64,000 nucleotides of DNA from Micavibrio sp. UBA5572 (GCA_002425415.1 DIMG01000033.1:62001-126000); one strand, 5' to 3'. Positions 43,779 through 53,925 are shown, counted from the stretch's first letter. Program-made: numbers and translations. Notes: generated by a model from the sequence alone, not told the origin.

Positions 43779-45461
43779 CTAAACTCTTAATAAATGGATA
43801 GAAACTTTTGGTTTAAAACCAAAAACATTGGTTAGATAACGCCGACATGCCACGCGCAAATCCTCTTCGATCCGGATTTCATCCACAACACCGTCATCCG
43901 ACAGATCAACCAGAGTATCTTCGATTTCCTGCTGTAAATCTCCCAGAATATCTTGTTCGCCTTCATCCGCGCCATCAATCATTCCGATCAAGGTCATCTG
44001 CGGGTCAAAAACTAGAACACCTGACGCATTAATCGCCACGGTAATATGTGCGGCTCCTGAAAATTGTAATTTTCGGCGTTCTTGAATAGCCACGTGGTCA
44101 GACGGAATAATCCGCTGCGGCTCAACCGCCAGAACCCCCGTTTGAACATGATCGACCAAGACCGGAGTCCCGGGTGCCAAACGAATCACCGAACCATTCT
44201 GGGGAATAATAGTCTGTGGAATATTACATTCTTTTGCCAATGATGATTGGGCTTCCAACATCAGATATTCACCATGAACAGGCACAACCAATTCAGGCTT
44301 CAACCATGAAAACATATCACGAATTTCATCACGGTATGGATGTCCCGACACATGAATCTTATACCCCGCATTGCTGCCGTCAATCACACGCACACCCGAT
44401 GCACTCAAATGATTTTTTATTAAATTAATATCTTTTTCATTTCCAGGAATAGCCTTGGAAGAAAAGACCGCAACATCTTGCCGCCCCATCTTGAGCCCCT
44501 TCCAGTCCCCACGGGCAATCCGCGCCAAAGCAGCACGAGACTCTCCTTGAGATCCAGTCGCAATAATCAAAATTTTATCAGCAGATAAACGAGGTAAATC
44601 ACGCTCGGAAACAAAATCCTGAATATCCCCCAGATACCCGCATTCCCGCGCATTGGAAACCATACGGTGCAAAGACCGTCCTAACAAACATACGCTGCGC
44701 CCCGCTTTTTCAGCTGCGCGACAAATACTCTGGATCCGCCCGACATTGGACGCAAAAATCGTCACCAGAATCCGCCCGTCAATCCCTTGGAAAACTTTAC
44801 CCAAACCAGCTTCGACATCGGTTTCTGATCCGGCACGACCAGGGATAGGCGCATTGGTTGAATCTCCGATATAAGCCAAAACGCCGCTCTCTCCCACAGC
44901 CCGCAAAGCAGCTTCATCTGTTTGGACTCCAAGCACAGGCGCGGGGTCAAGATTCCAATCTCCCGAATGAACCACCCGCCCATAACGGGTAGAAATAACC
45001 GTTAAAACAGCCTGCGGAATAGAATGCGCAACATGAATAAATTTCAAAGAAAACGGATCAAGATCAAGCTCGTTTTCACAATCCACCTCGATAATTTTTG
45101 CATCCTTGCAATTCGGAAAATCATGGAACTTCGCCCGCAAAACCGCAGCTGTAAATTTCGTACAATAAATCGGACATTTTAAACGAGGCCACAGATAAGG
45201 AACAGCGCCGACATGATCTTCATGCGCATGGGTAACCACCAGACCGGCAATATCCTTTTTATACGCTTCAATAAATTTCGGATCAGGAAGAAAAATATCA
45301 ACATTGGGAAAGCGTTCATCAGCAAACCCGATCCCACAATCCATAATCAACCACTTGCCATCACAACAATAAAGATTGAAATTAACGCCAAACTGCTCGC
45401 TCCCGCCAAGAGGAACAAAATGAAGGCCTTGCGCAAAATCTGATTTATCTATTTTTTTCAT
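43779..45461 (-). CDS. rnj: Ribonuclease J
   Basis: A 560-residue metallo-beta-lactamase/beta-CASP RNase that processes and decays RNA, with both 5' exonuclease and endonuclease activity in the family. Motifs are the zinc site THAHEDHVGAVPYLWPRL, VHSGDWNLDPAP, YIGDSTNAPIPGRAGSE, ILIIATGSQGESRAALARIA, the beta-CASP HVSGHPYRDEI and VVPVHGEYLMLEAQ. Length fits alphaproteobacterial RNase J. It follows coaX by 12 bases in the birA-coaX-rnj order usual for the class. Confidence 0.95.
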   Translation of the reverse strand: MKKIDKSDFAQGLHFVPLGGSEQFGVNFNLYCCDGKWLIMDCGIGFADERFPNVDIFLPDPKFIEAYKKDIAGLVVTHAHEDHVGAVPYLWPRLKCPIYCTKFTAAVLRAKFHDFPNCKDAKIIEVDCENELDLDPFSLKFIHVAHSIPQAVLTVISTRYGRVVHSGDWNLDPAPVLGVQTDEAALRAVGESGVLAYIGDSTNAPIPGRAGSETDVEAGLGKVFQGIDGRILVTIFASNVGRIQSICRAAEKAGRSVCLLGRSLHRMVSNARECGYLGDIQDFVSERDLPRLSADKILIIATGSQGESRAALARIARGDWKGLKMGRQDVAVFSSKAIPGNEKDINLIKNHLSASGVRVIDGSNAGYKIHVSGHPYRDEIRDMFSWLKPELVVPVHGEYLMLEAQSSLAKECNIPQTIIPQNGSVIRLAPGTPVLVDHVQTGVLAVEPQRIIPSDHVAIQERRKLQFSGAAHITVAINASGVLVFDPQMTLIGMIDGADEGEQDILGDLQQEIEDTLVDLSDDGVVDEIRIEEDLRVACRRYLTNVFGFKPKVSIHLLRV

Positions 45462-45473
45462 GATGGCGAGACA

Positions 45474-46253
45474 CTATAGAGTTTTCACCCGTTGGTAAAT
45501 GCTCAAAAGCCCTTTCAGGGTCAACTCTTCATCAACAATCGAGATCACCGGCAAAACCTCTTTGAATAATGGAGCCAAGCCCCCTGTTGCAATAACGTAA
45601 GGTGAACTGCCATATTCTGCACAGATACGGGCAATCAACCCCTCTACCAACCCGGCATAGCCGTAAAAGACCCCAGATTGCATAGCTTCGACCGTGTTGG
45701 TGCCAATTACTTTTGGCGGGCGCGCCACACTGATTTTCGGCAGTTTTGCAGCCGCTGCATGAAGTGCAGCCATCGATAAATTAACCCCTGGTGCAATAAT
45801 CCCGCCCATAAAAGCACCATCAAAACCAATCACATCAATTGTGGTGGCCGTACCAAAATCAACAACAATAGAATCCTTTTTGTAATGCTCGCGAATGCTC
45901 ACCGCATTAACAATCCGGTCTGCGCCCAGTTCTTGCGGGCGGTCAATATGAATGGCAATTCCGATTTGCTCTGCCGTAATGTCCGATCCGATAAAAGCAG
46001 GCTCTAACCCAAATCCCTTCTGGCAAAATTCCCGCAAGGAAAAATTAGCATCCGGCACCACTGAAGAAATAATCACATCAAGCACATGATCCAACGTGAC
46101 TTTGGACAATTCAAAATGTTGGGAAATAAACGCCAGATATTCATCTGCCGTCCGCGCCGCATCAGTCTTGCAACGCCAGATACCTTTCAAATCATCCCCG
46201 TCATATAACGCAAAAACCACATTGGTATTCCCGCAATCCACTACGAACAACAT
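45474..46253 (-). CDS. coaX: Type III pantothenate kinase
   Basis: CoaX phosphorylates pantothenate, the first step to coenzyme A. The 259-residue protein begins MLFVVDCGNTNVVFALYDGD (phosphate-binding DxGNT), and has RPQELGADRIVNAVSIREHY, the VVDFGTATTIDVIG motif with its catalytic Asp, and GGIIAPGVNLSMAALHAAAA. It is 2 bases after birA, and the pair recalls BirA-CoaX combinations in other bacteria. Confidence 0.95.
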   Translation of the reverse strand: MLFVVDCGNTNVVFALYDGDDLKGIWRCKTDAARTADEYLAFISQHFELSKVTLDHVLDVIISSVVPDANFSLREFCQKGFGLEPAFIGSDITAEQIGIAIHIDRPQELGADRIVNAVSIREHYKKDSIVVDFGTATTIDVIGFDGAFMGGIIAPGVNLSMAALHAAAAKLPKISVARPPKVIGTNTVEAMQSGVFYGYAGLVEGLIARICAEYGSSPYVIATGGLAPLFKEVLPVISIVDEELTLKGLLSIYQRVKTL

Positions 46254-46255
46254 GA

Positions 46256-46987
46256 CTATAAATCCTTTCCAAAAAACACATCGGCGGAGTGAACAATTTT
46301 CATTCCTGCTCCATTATCCATTTTTACCCTTAAAGCTCCGTCTGACTCAAGTCCATCGAATACACCGGAAAAACTTTCCTGAAGCGTGCGAACCGTTATA
46401 ACTTGGCCCAACCCACGCGCCCGATCCAGCCATCGATCTAAAAGGACAAGAAACCCATCGCACTCCAAAACACCCATCTGGGCATCCAGATTCACCAAAA
46501 AACGATCCAGAAAATCGACAACGCCAACATCATTTGACAACACTTGATTGAGATAGGCAGCGTCTTCCGGTGCATGAGAAATATTTAATCCAATCCCCAT
46601 CAATAAATAGGGCTCATGAATTTCCAATAAAATACCCGCAAGTTTTTTGCCATTGATCCAAACATCATTCGGCCATTTATGTTCAATACAACACTCTTCC
46701 CCGACAAATTCCAAAACAGTTTGAGACAATGCAACCGCCGCCACAAAAGAATAATTGGCAGCCAACGCCACATCGAATGTCATCGGCACAGAAAATGTTG
46801 CCTGAAGATTCCCCGATAAAGATGACCAACCGCGCCCTGCCCGACCACGCCCCGATGTCTGGTGATCTGCCCGCACAACGAAAAAACCCGAAGCTCCCTC
46901 CGCAATCAATTGTTTAGCAACATCCTGCGTACTGGTCACTTCGGGGAAATAATGGATTGCCCAACGGGAAGGCATAAACAAAGTCAT
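46256..46987 (-). CDS. birA: Biotin-protein ligase, catalytic form
   Basis: BirA attaches biotin to carboxyl carrier proteins. From the ATG at 46987 it has about 243 residues. The frame is open further upstream but runs inside nuoN, so this start, which overlaps the nuoN stop as TAATG, is preferred. Visible are HYFPEVTSTQDVAKQLI, the biotinyl-AMP loop ADHQTSGRGRAGRGWSSL, the KWPNDVWINGKKLAGILLE segment and the C-terminal SH3-like end. The DNA-binding helix-turn-helix of E. coli BirA is absent, so it is a ligase only. It lies after nuoN, as is common in alphaproteobacteria. Confidence 0.93.
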   Translation of the reverse strand: MTLFMPSRWAIHYFPEVTSTQDVAKQLIAEGASGFFVVRADHQTSGRGRAGRGWSSLSGNLQATFSVPMTFDVALAANYSFVAAVALSQTVLEFVGEECCIEHKWPNDVWINGKKLAGILLEIHEPYLLMGIGLNISHAPEDAAYLNQVLSNDVGVVDFLDRFLVNLDAQMGVLECDGFLVLLDRWLDRARGLGQVITVRTLQESFSGVFDGLESDGALRVKMDNGAGMKIVHSADVFFGKDL

Positions 46988-48435
46988 TAAGGGAACAATG
47001 ACCCCGCCGCAATTTGCGCCTGATCCAACAAAGCATTCGGCAAAACCGTAAAGACCAGAATAAATACGACAGATCCAACCATAACAATTTTGCGTGAAAT
47101 TGAACAATCGCAATCAAACGCACCAATTGGCTCATCAAACAACATCACTTTTATCACGCGCAAATAATAATAGGACGCAACGACCGATGCAAGAACACCA
47201 AGCACCGCAACCGTAAAAAATCCTCCAGCAACCGCAGCTTGAAACACAAACAATTTGGCAAAAAATCCGGCCATGGGCGGCAAACCGCTCATAGAAAACA
47301 ACAACGCCACCAAAGAATAGGCCATAAACGGAGCTTTTTTTCCAAGACCGGCAAAATCAGAAATATTTTCCAAAGCAACACCTTGCCGTTTCAACCCCAT
47401 CAATACAGCAAAAACACCAGCCGTCATAATCATGTAAATCATCAGATAAAGAATAACCGAGGCCACGCCTTCCGGCTCACCAGATAACAACCCCAATAAG
47501 GCATAACCCATATTGGCAATCGATGAATAAGCAATCAGACGTTTGAAATTTTGCTGTGCCAAACCGGCAAACGCCCCGACAATCATTGATCCCAAAGCCA
47601 CAAAAATCAAGATTTGCGAAGCCTGATCGTGAAGAGACGCAAAAGGCCCTGTCAAAAGGCGAATAATCAAACCAAATGCAGCAACCTTTGGCACAATCGC
47701 AAATAAAGCCGTCACAGATGTCGGCGCTCCTTGATAAACATCAGGTGTCCACATGTGAAAAGGTACCCCGGAAATTTTGAACACCAAACCGGCAAGAATA
47801 AAAACCATCCCGACCATTGCCCCCGCCGGTAATTCCAACGGAGAAAGCGCAGCCCCAATACCGGCATAAGACAATGTTCCGGTAAATCCATAAACCAATG
47901 AAATCCCAAACAGCAAAAGTCCGGAAGACAACGCCCCAAGAATAAAATATTTCAAACCCGCCTCTGCGGATGCCAAACGATCCCGCCGAACCGCAGCCAA
48001 AACATAAAGGCACAAAGACGATAATTCCAATGAAACGTAAAGGGCAAGCAAATTATTAGCCGACACCATAAACAACATTCCAACACCAGATAAAAGATAC
48101 AGCAAAGGAATTTCAAACTTCAAAACCTGATTTTCTTTGAGCCAGCTAACCGACAACAACGTTGAAACCAACAACCCCGCAAAAATCACCAACCGCATCC
48201 ATACGGAAAAACCATCAACAATAATCATACCGCCCAAAGTATCCAACGGACGCCCGTCATCATACCCCAACAACAAACATCCACCGACTGCAAAAATAGC
48301 CACCACAGCAGACAGGATAAACGAGACACTGGACGTTCCACGCAACGCCCCCAACATAAGCAGCAGCAATCCCGCACACACCGTAAAAATTTCCGGCATT
48401 AAAGGGCTAACCATCATCCAGTTCCAAGCTGACAT
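46987..48435 (-). CDS. nuoN: NADH dehydrogenase subunit N
   Basis: NuoN is an antiporter-like proton channel of complex I. From the ATG at 48435 the protein has about 482 residues and 13 or 14 membrane segments, with FILAGLVFKISGVPFHMWTPDVYQG (positions about 225-249, containing the conserved Lys and His-x-Trp), QQNFKRLIAYSSIANMGYAL and FSMSGLPPMAGFFAKLFVF. A GTG three codons earlier overlaps the nuoM stop and is an alternative start. It is the last nuo gene of the run, coupled to birA. Confidence 0.95.
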   Translation of the reverse strand: MSAWNWMMVSPLMPEIFTVCAGLLLLMLGALRGTSSVSFILSAVVAIFAVGGCLLLGYDDGRPLDTLGGMIIVDGFSVWMRLVIFAGLLVSTLLSVSWLKENQVLKFEIPLLYLLSGVGMLFMVSANNLLALYVSLELSSLCLYVLAAVRRDRLASAEAGLKYFILGALSSGLLLFGISLVYGFTGTLSYAGIGAALSPLELPAGAMVGMVFILAGLVFKISGVPFHMWTPDVYQGAPTSVTALFAIVPKVAAFGLIIRLLTGPFASLHDQASQILIFVALGSMIVGAFAGLAQQNFKRLIAYSSIANMGYALLGLLSGEPEGVASVILYLMIYMIMTAGVFAVLMGLKRQGVALENISDFAGLGKKAPFMAYSLVALLFSMSGLPPMAGFFAKLFVFQAAVAGGFFTVAVLGVLASVVASYYYLRVIKVMLFDEPIGAFDCDCSISRKIVMVGSVVFILVFTVLPNALLDQAQIAAGSLFP

Positions 48436-48436
48436 A

Positions 48437-49981
48437 TTATTCACCCATCTCGTTTTCTACAGGTTCATTCTGTACTTGCGGCACTTGCGGTACTTGAGTT
48501 CCCAATTTCGTGTGATATTGCTCCAATAAATTCTCAATCGCAGGAGCCGTCCGGTCAAGAACATAGGCCGGAGCAACCCCCAACCATAAAACCAGAACAA
48601 CCAATGGCAGAAAATATGCTTTTTCGACAAAAGACATATCACTCATTGCCGCCGCATCATCATTAACCTTGGGGCCAAAAACCAGTTTACGGGTTAACAG
48701 CAACATATAAGCAGCCCCCAACACAACACCAGTCGCAGCCAATGTCGCTGTCAGCGTATCAACCTTATATGCCCCCAACAGAGCAAGGAATTCACCGACA
48801 AATCCCGATGTCCCGGGCAAACCGACCGAACCCAGCATCAAGATCACAAACACACAGGCATAAATCGGCATATTTTTAGAAAGATTGCCGTAACGGTTAA
48901 TCTCGCGCGTATGCAACCGATTATAAACAACACCAATCGCAAGGAACAAAGCAGCAGACACAACACCATGACTAATCATCTGAAAGACAGCGCCCTGCAC
49001 ACCTTGCATATTAAGGGAAAAAATACCCAAGGTCACAAACCCCATATGGGCAACCGAAGAATACGCAATCATCTTTTTCATGTCTTGCTGCGCTAAGGCC
49101 ACAAGCGATGTGTAGATAATAGCAATCACACTCAACCCGAACACCATCGGAATAAAATATTCGGTCGCATCAGGAAACATCGGCACAGAGAATCTCAAGA
49201 ACCCGTAACCACCCATTTTCAACAACACACCGGCCAGAATAACCGACCCTGCTGTTGGTGCTTCAACGTGAGCATCGGGCAACCACGTATGAACCGGCCA
49301 CATCGGCATTTTAACCGCAAAACTGGAAAAGAAGGCCAACCACAACCACATTTGCATGTGAGGAGGAAATTCAGCCCCCATCAAAGTCGGAATATCTGCC
49401 GTCCCCGTTTGAGCAATCATGGTCAACAGAGCCACCAGCATCAACACAGAGCCCAAAAGCGTATAAAGAAAAAACTTGAATGACGCATAAACACGCCGCT
49501 CTCCGCCCCAAACACCGATAATAATAAACATCGGAATTAGAACACCTTCGAAGAACAGGTAAAACAAAATGGCATCCAGCGCACAAAATGTACCGATCAT
49601 AAAGGTTTCAAGCATCAAAAAAGCAATCAGATATTCTTTCAACCGCATAGAAACCGAATTCCAGCTGGCCAGAATACAAATTGGTGTCAGAAAAGCCGAA
49701 AGAACAACAAAGAACAGAGAAATACCATCAATCCCCATATGATAGGAAATCCCGACCGACTCAAACCAGATCTTCTTTTCGACAAACTGGAATTCCGCAA
49801 TCAGAGGATCAAAATTGACCAGCATCACAACCGATAAAATAAAGGTCAGGCCGCTCACCAACAGAGCAACCATCTTGATACGAAACATGGCCGCTTCGCT
49901 TTGCCCACGAACCAACAACAACAAAACCGCCCCGATTAAAGGCAGAAAAGTCATGAGAGAGAGAATTGGAAATTCGTTCAT
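48437..49981 (-). CDS. nuoM: NADH dehydrogenase subunit M
   Basis: NuoM is the second antiporter-like membrane subunit. The 514-residue protein has FPILSLMTFLPLIGAVLLLL at the start, ISYHMGIDGISLFFVVLSA, MFIIIGVWGGERRVYASFKF, VKMPMWPVHTWLPDAHVEAP with the conserved Lys and HTWLPDAH, QQDMKKMIAYSSVAHMGFV and LPGTSGFVGEFLALLG. The C-terminal tail is extended and Gln/Val/Pro-rich. It lies between nuoL and nuoN with short spacers. Confidence 0.96.
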   Translation of the reverse strand: MNEFPILSLMTFLPLIGAVLLLLVRGQSEAAMFRIKMVALLVSGLTFILSVVMLVNFDPLIAEFQFVEKKIWFESVGISYHMGIDGISLFFVVLSAFLTPICILASWNSVSMRLKEYLIAFLMLETFMIGTFCALDAILFYLFFEGVLIPMFIIIGVWGGERRVYASFKFFLYTLLGSVLMLVALLTMIAQTGTADIPTLMGAEFPPHMQMWLWLAFFSSFAVKMPMWPVHTWLPDAHVEAPTAGSVILAGVLLKMGGYGFLRFSVPMFPDATEYFIPMVFGLSVIAIIYTSLVALAQQDMKKMIAYSSVAHMGFVTLGIFSLNMQGVQGAVFQMISHGVVSAALFLAIGVVYNRLHTREINRYGNLSKNMPIYACVFVILMLGSVGLPGTSGFVGEFLALLGAYKVDTLTATLAATGVVLGAAYMLLLTRKLVFGPKVNDDAAAMSDMSFVEKAYFLPLVVLVLWLGVAPAYVLDRTAPAIENLLEQYHTKLGTQVPQVPQVQNEPVENEMGE

Positions 49982-49995
49982 AATATGAATATCTC

Positions 49996-52086
49996 TTAAC
50001 TAAAATTCAGCAATCCAGTAGCAAAAGCGATCCAAGAAACCAAAGCCAAAAGCCCGATCATCATCACAAACGCATATTGATACACAAATCCCGACTGGAA
50101 TTTGGAAACCATCTGGCCAACTTTACGGCATACAGCAGCAATTCCATCAGGCCCCAAGCCGTCAATCAAAGCTTTATCACCACCAATCCACAATCCCTTG
50201 CCCAAAGCAACAATAGGCTTGACCAAAACAGCCTCATAAATCTCATCAAAAAACCATTTACGGTACAACAAAATATAAATTGGCTTGAAAACACGAACAA
50301 AGAACGCCGGAATGGATGGAATAAACATATAAGCCAGATAAGCCATCAAGAGCCCAAATCCGGCATCAATAACAGGTAAAATCTTAACCCATGTCGCAAC
50401 ATGATGGGCAGCAGCAACAGTATCATTTACTTTTTGAACAAAAATACTCTTACCAAAGAACGCTTCTTTATCCAGTAAAGGCAAGCCTGCCACGGTCGCC
50501 ATCACCTCTTCACGCACCGGAGTTTTAATCTGATCTTCGGTCGCAATTTCCATTTCTTCTTCAAGCTCGCTTGCCATCTCACCCGAAGAGGCATGGTGCA
50601 ACGTCAGCTCATGAGGCACACCGGAAAAACCACCATAAAGAACAGCACCGGAAAACATTGCCCCAATCGCCAGAACGGCCAAAGGAACAGTCATCACGGC
50701 AGGAGATTCATGAACATGATCCATCACATGATGATCCGCACGTGGCTTCCCATGGAACGTCATAATAATAAGTCGCCAAGAATAAAACGCTGTCATAGCA
50801 GCCGCCGCAATCCCCATCCAATAAGCGAATTGCCCGAACCAGCTATGCGAAGCCCATGCAGATTCCAAAATCAAATCTTTTGAATAATATCCCGCAAAAA
50901 ATGGAACACCTGCCAATGCTAACGACCCGATCCACATCATAATATAAGTAAACGGAATAAGCTTCCAGATTCCGCCCATCTTACGCATATCCTGCTCATT
51001 GGACATCGCGTGAATAACAGACCCCGCACCAAGGAAAAGTAACGCTTTAAAAAAAGCATGAGTCACAAGATGAAACATCGCAGCCGAATAAGCCGAAACA
51101 CCCAACGCAAAAAACATATACCCCAATTGGGACATAGTCGAATAAGCAATCACGCGTTTAATATCAAACTGGGTCATCCCGATGGTTGCCGCCACAAACG
51201 CCGTTACGGCGCCAAACAAACACACAACCATCAACGCATCCGGCGCATATTCGAATACAGGTGAAAAACGGGCAACCAAGAACACGCCTGCCGTCACCAT
51301 AGTCGCCGCGTGAATCAAAGCCGAAACAGGCGTAGGCCCTTCCATCGCATCCGGCAACCATGTGTGAAGCCCCAACTGAGCCGATTTTCCAACAGCCCCG
51401 ATAAACAACAACAAGCACAATAATGTTAAAGCATGAAACTCATATCCAAAGAACGTGAACATATCAGAAGACTTGGACGCCGCCGCATTAAAAATTCCGT
51501 CAAACTGGATTGTCCCGAAAATAACAAATGCCGTCATAATCCCGAGTGTCAGCCCCAAATCACCAACACGGTTCACGATAAACGCCTTAACAGAGGCCGC
51601 ATTGGCAGACGGCTTGTGATACCAGAACCCGATCAACAGGTAAGACGCCAAACCGACCCCTTCCCATCCAAAAAACAACTGAAGCAGATTATCCGCCGTC
51701 ACCAGCATCAACATCGCAAAAGTAAACAAAGACAAATACGCCATAAACCGCGATTTTGATTCGTCATGACTCATGTATCCAATAGAATAGAAATGGACAC
51801 AAGCCGACACAATATTGACCACACACATCATCAATACAGACAACTGATCCATCCGCAGCGTCCACGCCACTTCAAAATCTCCAGAAGAAATCCACGTCAT
51901 AACAGGCAATGTCTGTGGCGACATGCCTAACACAACAGAAAAAAACAATTTCACAGAAATCATCGCAGCAAGAAGAACACCAGCACATGTCACAACCTGA
52001 GAAAAAGCATCACCAAACTTCCGTCCCAACAATCCAGCGAGAAGGAAAGCTATAAGAGGCGCAAAAACTGCCATATAATCGATCAT
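49996..52086 (-). CDS. nuoL: NADH dehydrogenase subunit L
   Basis: NuoL is the distal antiporter-like subunit with the long lateral helix. The 696-residue protein shows FFGWEGVGLASYLLIGFW, GKSAQLGLHTWLPDAMEGPT, PVSALIHAATMVTAGVFLVA, IGMTQFDIKRVIAYSTMSQL and the C-terminal KWFFDEIYEAVLVKPI. A charged loop at about residues 510-535 (ASELEEEMEIATEDQIKTPV) precedes the lateral helix region. It lies 27 bases after nuoK. Confidence 0.96.
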   Translation of the reverse strand: MIDYMAVFAPLIAFLLAGLLGRKFGDAFSQVVTCAGVLLAAMISVKLFFSVVLGMSPQTLPVMTWISSGDFEVAWTLRMDQLSVLMMCVVNIVSACVHFYSIGYMSHDESKSRFMAYLSLFTFAMLMLVTADNLLQLFFGWEGVGLASYLLIGFWYHKPSANAASVKAFIVNRVGDLGLTLGIMTAFVIFGTIQFDGIFNAAASKSSDMFTFFGYEFHALTLLCLLLFIGAVGKSAQLGLHTWLPDAMEGPTPVSALIHAATMVTAGVFLVARFSPVFEYAPDALMVVCLFGAVTAFVAATIGMTQFDIKRVIAYSTMSQLGYMFFALGVSAYSAAMFHLVTHAFFKALLFLGAGSVIHAMSNEQDMRKMGGIWKLIPFTYIMMWIGSLALAGVPFFAGYYSKDLILESAWASHSWFGQFAYWMGIAAAAMTAFYSWRLIIMTFHGKPRADHHVMDHVHESPAVMTVPLAVLAIGAMFSGAVLYGGFSGVPHELTLHHASSGEMASELEEEMEIATEDQIKTPVREEVMATVAGLPLLDKEAFFGKSIFVQKVNDTVAAAHHVATWVKILPVIDAGFGLLMAYLAYMFIPSIPAFFVRVFKPIYILLYRKWFFDEIYEAVLVKPIVALGKGLWIGGDKALIDGLGPDGIAAVCRKVGQMVSKFQSGFVYQYAFVMMIGLLALVSWIAFATGLLNFS

Positions 52087-52113
52087 GCAAACACCTTAAA
52101 AAAATCCTCGGGA

Positions 52114-52425
52114 CTATCCCTTGAGCGAAGAAAGATCTTCAACCGCAATTGATCCCTTATTCCGGAAGAATGTCACCAGAATAGCCAGACCAATTGCCGC
52201 TTCGGCAGCAGCAACAGTCAACACAAACATGGTAAAGATCTGCCCACTCAAATCATTGAGAAACGAAGAAAACGCAACGAAATTAATATTAACAGCCAAA
52301 AGCATCAACTCAATCGACATCAAAATAACAATCACATTTTTGCGATTAAGAAAAATCCCGAACACACCCATCGTAAACAAAAGGGCCGCCAAGGTTAAAT
52401 AATGGAAAAGACCGATTTCAAACAT
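52114..52425 (-). CDS. nuoK: NADH dehydrogenase subunit K
   Basis: NuoK is a three-helix subunit of the complex I membrane arm. From the ATG at 52425, which overlaps the nuoJ stop by 8 bases, the protein has 103 residues: FEIGLFHYLTLAALLFTMGV, NRKNVIVILMSIELMLLAVN with the conserved membrane Glu, and AAAEAAIGLAILVTFFRNKG with the second Glu. It fits the family in length and topology. Confidence 0.95.
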   Translation of the reverse strand: MFEIGLFHYLTLAALLFTMGVFGIFLNRKNVIVILMSIELMLLAVNINFVAFSSFLNDLSGQIFTMFVLTVAAAEAAIGLAILVTFFRNKGSIAVEDLSSLKG

Positions 52426-53023
52426 GGTCAACACCTGCCCCGCTGGAAACTTTTTGAATAGTCATCGCTTCGGATTGCTGACGCGAAACTTGTTCTGCCA
52501 CTTTTTGACGCAAAACACCTGAACGGGTTCTATGAGTCAAAACAATCGCCCCGATCATGGCAACCAGCAAAATCAAGCCCGAGACCTGAAACGGAAAAAC
52601 ATAATCTGTATAAAGCACTGCGCCCAAAGCGCGGGTATTATCGACAGCCACAGCAGGATCAATCGCAGTTTGAGCAGGAATTTCAGGCCACGCACTATAG
52701 AGCACAACCAATTCGGCCAATAAAAGACCGCCAAGAGCAAGTCCAAAAGGAACAAATTGCATCGCCCCTTTGCGCAAATCCGAAAAATTAATATCCAGCA
52801 TCATCACAACAAACAAGAATAGAACGGCAACCGCGCCGACATACACAATCACAAGGATCATCGCAACAAATTCAGCACCCAGCAGAACGAAAAGTCCCGC
52901 TGCATTGAAAAAAGCCAAGATCAGAAACAGCACCGAATAAACAGGGTTTCGTGCAGAAATCACGAAAAACGCGCTCACGAGCAAAAGGAAAGAAAACAGA
53001 TAAAAAGCTATAACCCCGATCAT
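52418..53023 (-). CDS. nuoJ: NADH dehydrogenase subunit J
   Basis: NuoJ has five membrane helices. From the ATG at 53023 (MIGVIAFYLFSFLLLVSAFF) the protein has about 201 residues; an in-frame ATG at 53038 would add five residues. ARNPVYSVLFLILAFFNAAG and ILVIVYVGAVAVLFLFVVMM, followed by LDINF, are diagnostic. The C-terminus is Gln/Ser-rich. Upstream, 142 bases without a gene separate it from the cheZ-like gene; I see no clear promoter there. Confidence 0.93.
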   Translation of the reverse strand: MIGVIAFYLFSFLLLVSAFFVISARNPVYSVLFLILAFFNAAGLFVLLGAEFVAMILVIVYVGAVAVLFLFVVMMLDINFSDLRKGAMQFVPFGLALGGLLLAELVVLYSAWPEIPAQTAIDPAVAVDNTRALGAVLYTDYVFPFQVSGLILLVAMIGAIVLTHRTRSGVLRQKVAEQVSRQQSEAMTIQKVSSGAGVDHV

Positions 53024-53180
53024 GGGACGGACTCGCATTGTAAGTTGCCAAAAAGCACCATATTTCTAATGCGTTGCACCTGATTCCGCAAGCGCATACA
53101 CGAAAAAAAATCGACTTTTCCGAATTGAAATGCACCAAAGGTCTGAAAATGTATAAAAAAGGAGAATCAATCAAAAGAGG

Positions 53181-53819
53181 TTAATCAAACAGCTTATCAA
53201 TATCATTCTGTGATGAAGCGTGATTTTCCGTAGAATCGCGAACACCACCAGCCATTGGATCCGGTGTAACGTCAACTCCCAACTTTCCTAACGTCGAACT
53301 GATATGTTCTTCAATTGTCTGAATGGATTCCAGAATTTTACGAATACGCTGTCCGGTCAAATCCTGGAAACTGCAGGCCACAAGAATAGCCTCAATATCG
53401 CTACGCGTTTCTTCCATGAACTTTTGACGAGCATCTTCACCAGAAAGCCCATCATCACTACCGATACGTCGAGAAATTCGGTCGGCAGCATCCATAATCT
53501 GCGTTGCGGCATCTTCGGTTGTTTTAATCACAGCCTCCAACTCGACACCGGTATTGGCCGCAGTCCCGCCATCACCATGAAAACTGATGGCCGCCAAGGC
53601 GTTTAGAATTTCGGAAAATCGTCCTGCCAAACCCTCTTCAGCCATATCAAGCTGCTGGGACGTTGCATTAATTTCCATAGATATCTCATCAAAGCGACGA
53701 CGAACAAATCGTTCCATTGAATCAAGCTGCTCTTTCATGGACCCAACCAACAGCATGACAGACTCGATATTGCGACCTTCGCTAACATCAGCCTTTAACA
53801 TCATTTTTGTAGAATCCAC
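53181..53819 (-). CDS. cheZ: CheZ-like chemotaxis phosphatase inside the nuo cluster
   Basis: The 212-residue, mostly helical protein matches CheZ at two key places. The catalytic helix SFQDLTGQRIRKILESI contains Asp153 and Gln157, the residues that in E. coli CheZ dephosphorylate CheY-P. The C-terminal tail SQNDIDKLFD resembles the CheY-docking peptide of CheZ. Between them are a helical hairpin and an acidic linker, and the total length is close to E. coli CheZ. The frame starts at GTG 53819 after AGGGG; an internal ATG at 53804 is an alternative. It lies between nuoI and nuoJ on the same strand, with no chemotaxis or flagellar gene nearby. The response regulator it acts on is unknown. Confidence 0.8.
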   Translation of the reverse strand: MDSTKMMLKADVSEGRNIESVMLLVGSMKEQLDSMERFVRRRFDEISMEINATSQQLDMAEEGLAGRFSEILNALAAISFHGDGGTAANTGVELEAVIKTTEDAATQIMDAADRISRRIGSDDGLSGEDARQKFMEETRSDIEAILVACSFQDLTGQRIRKILESIQTIEEHISSTLGKLGVDVTPDPMAGGVRDSTENHASSQNDIDKLFD

Positions 53820-53925
53820 GAGAAAGCCCCTGCCCTAAAATCTGCAAACATATCTGAGTATATAACGCAGTGGTTAACAAGAAAATAAGCATAAGGGCAA
53901 AAAAGACACCCCTTGCAATCTGCAT

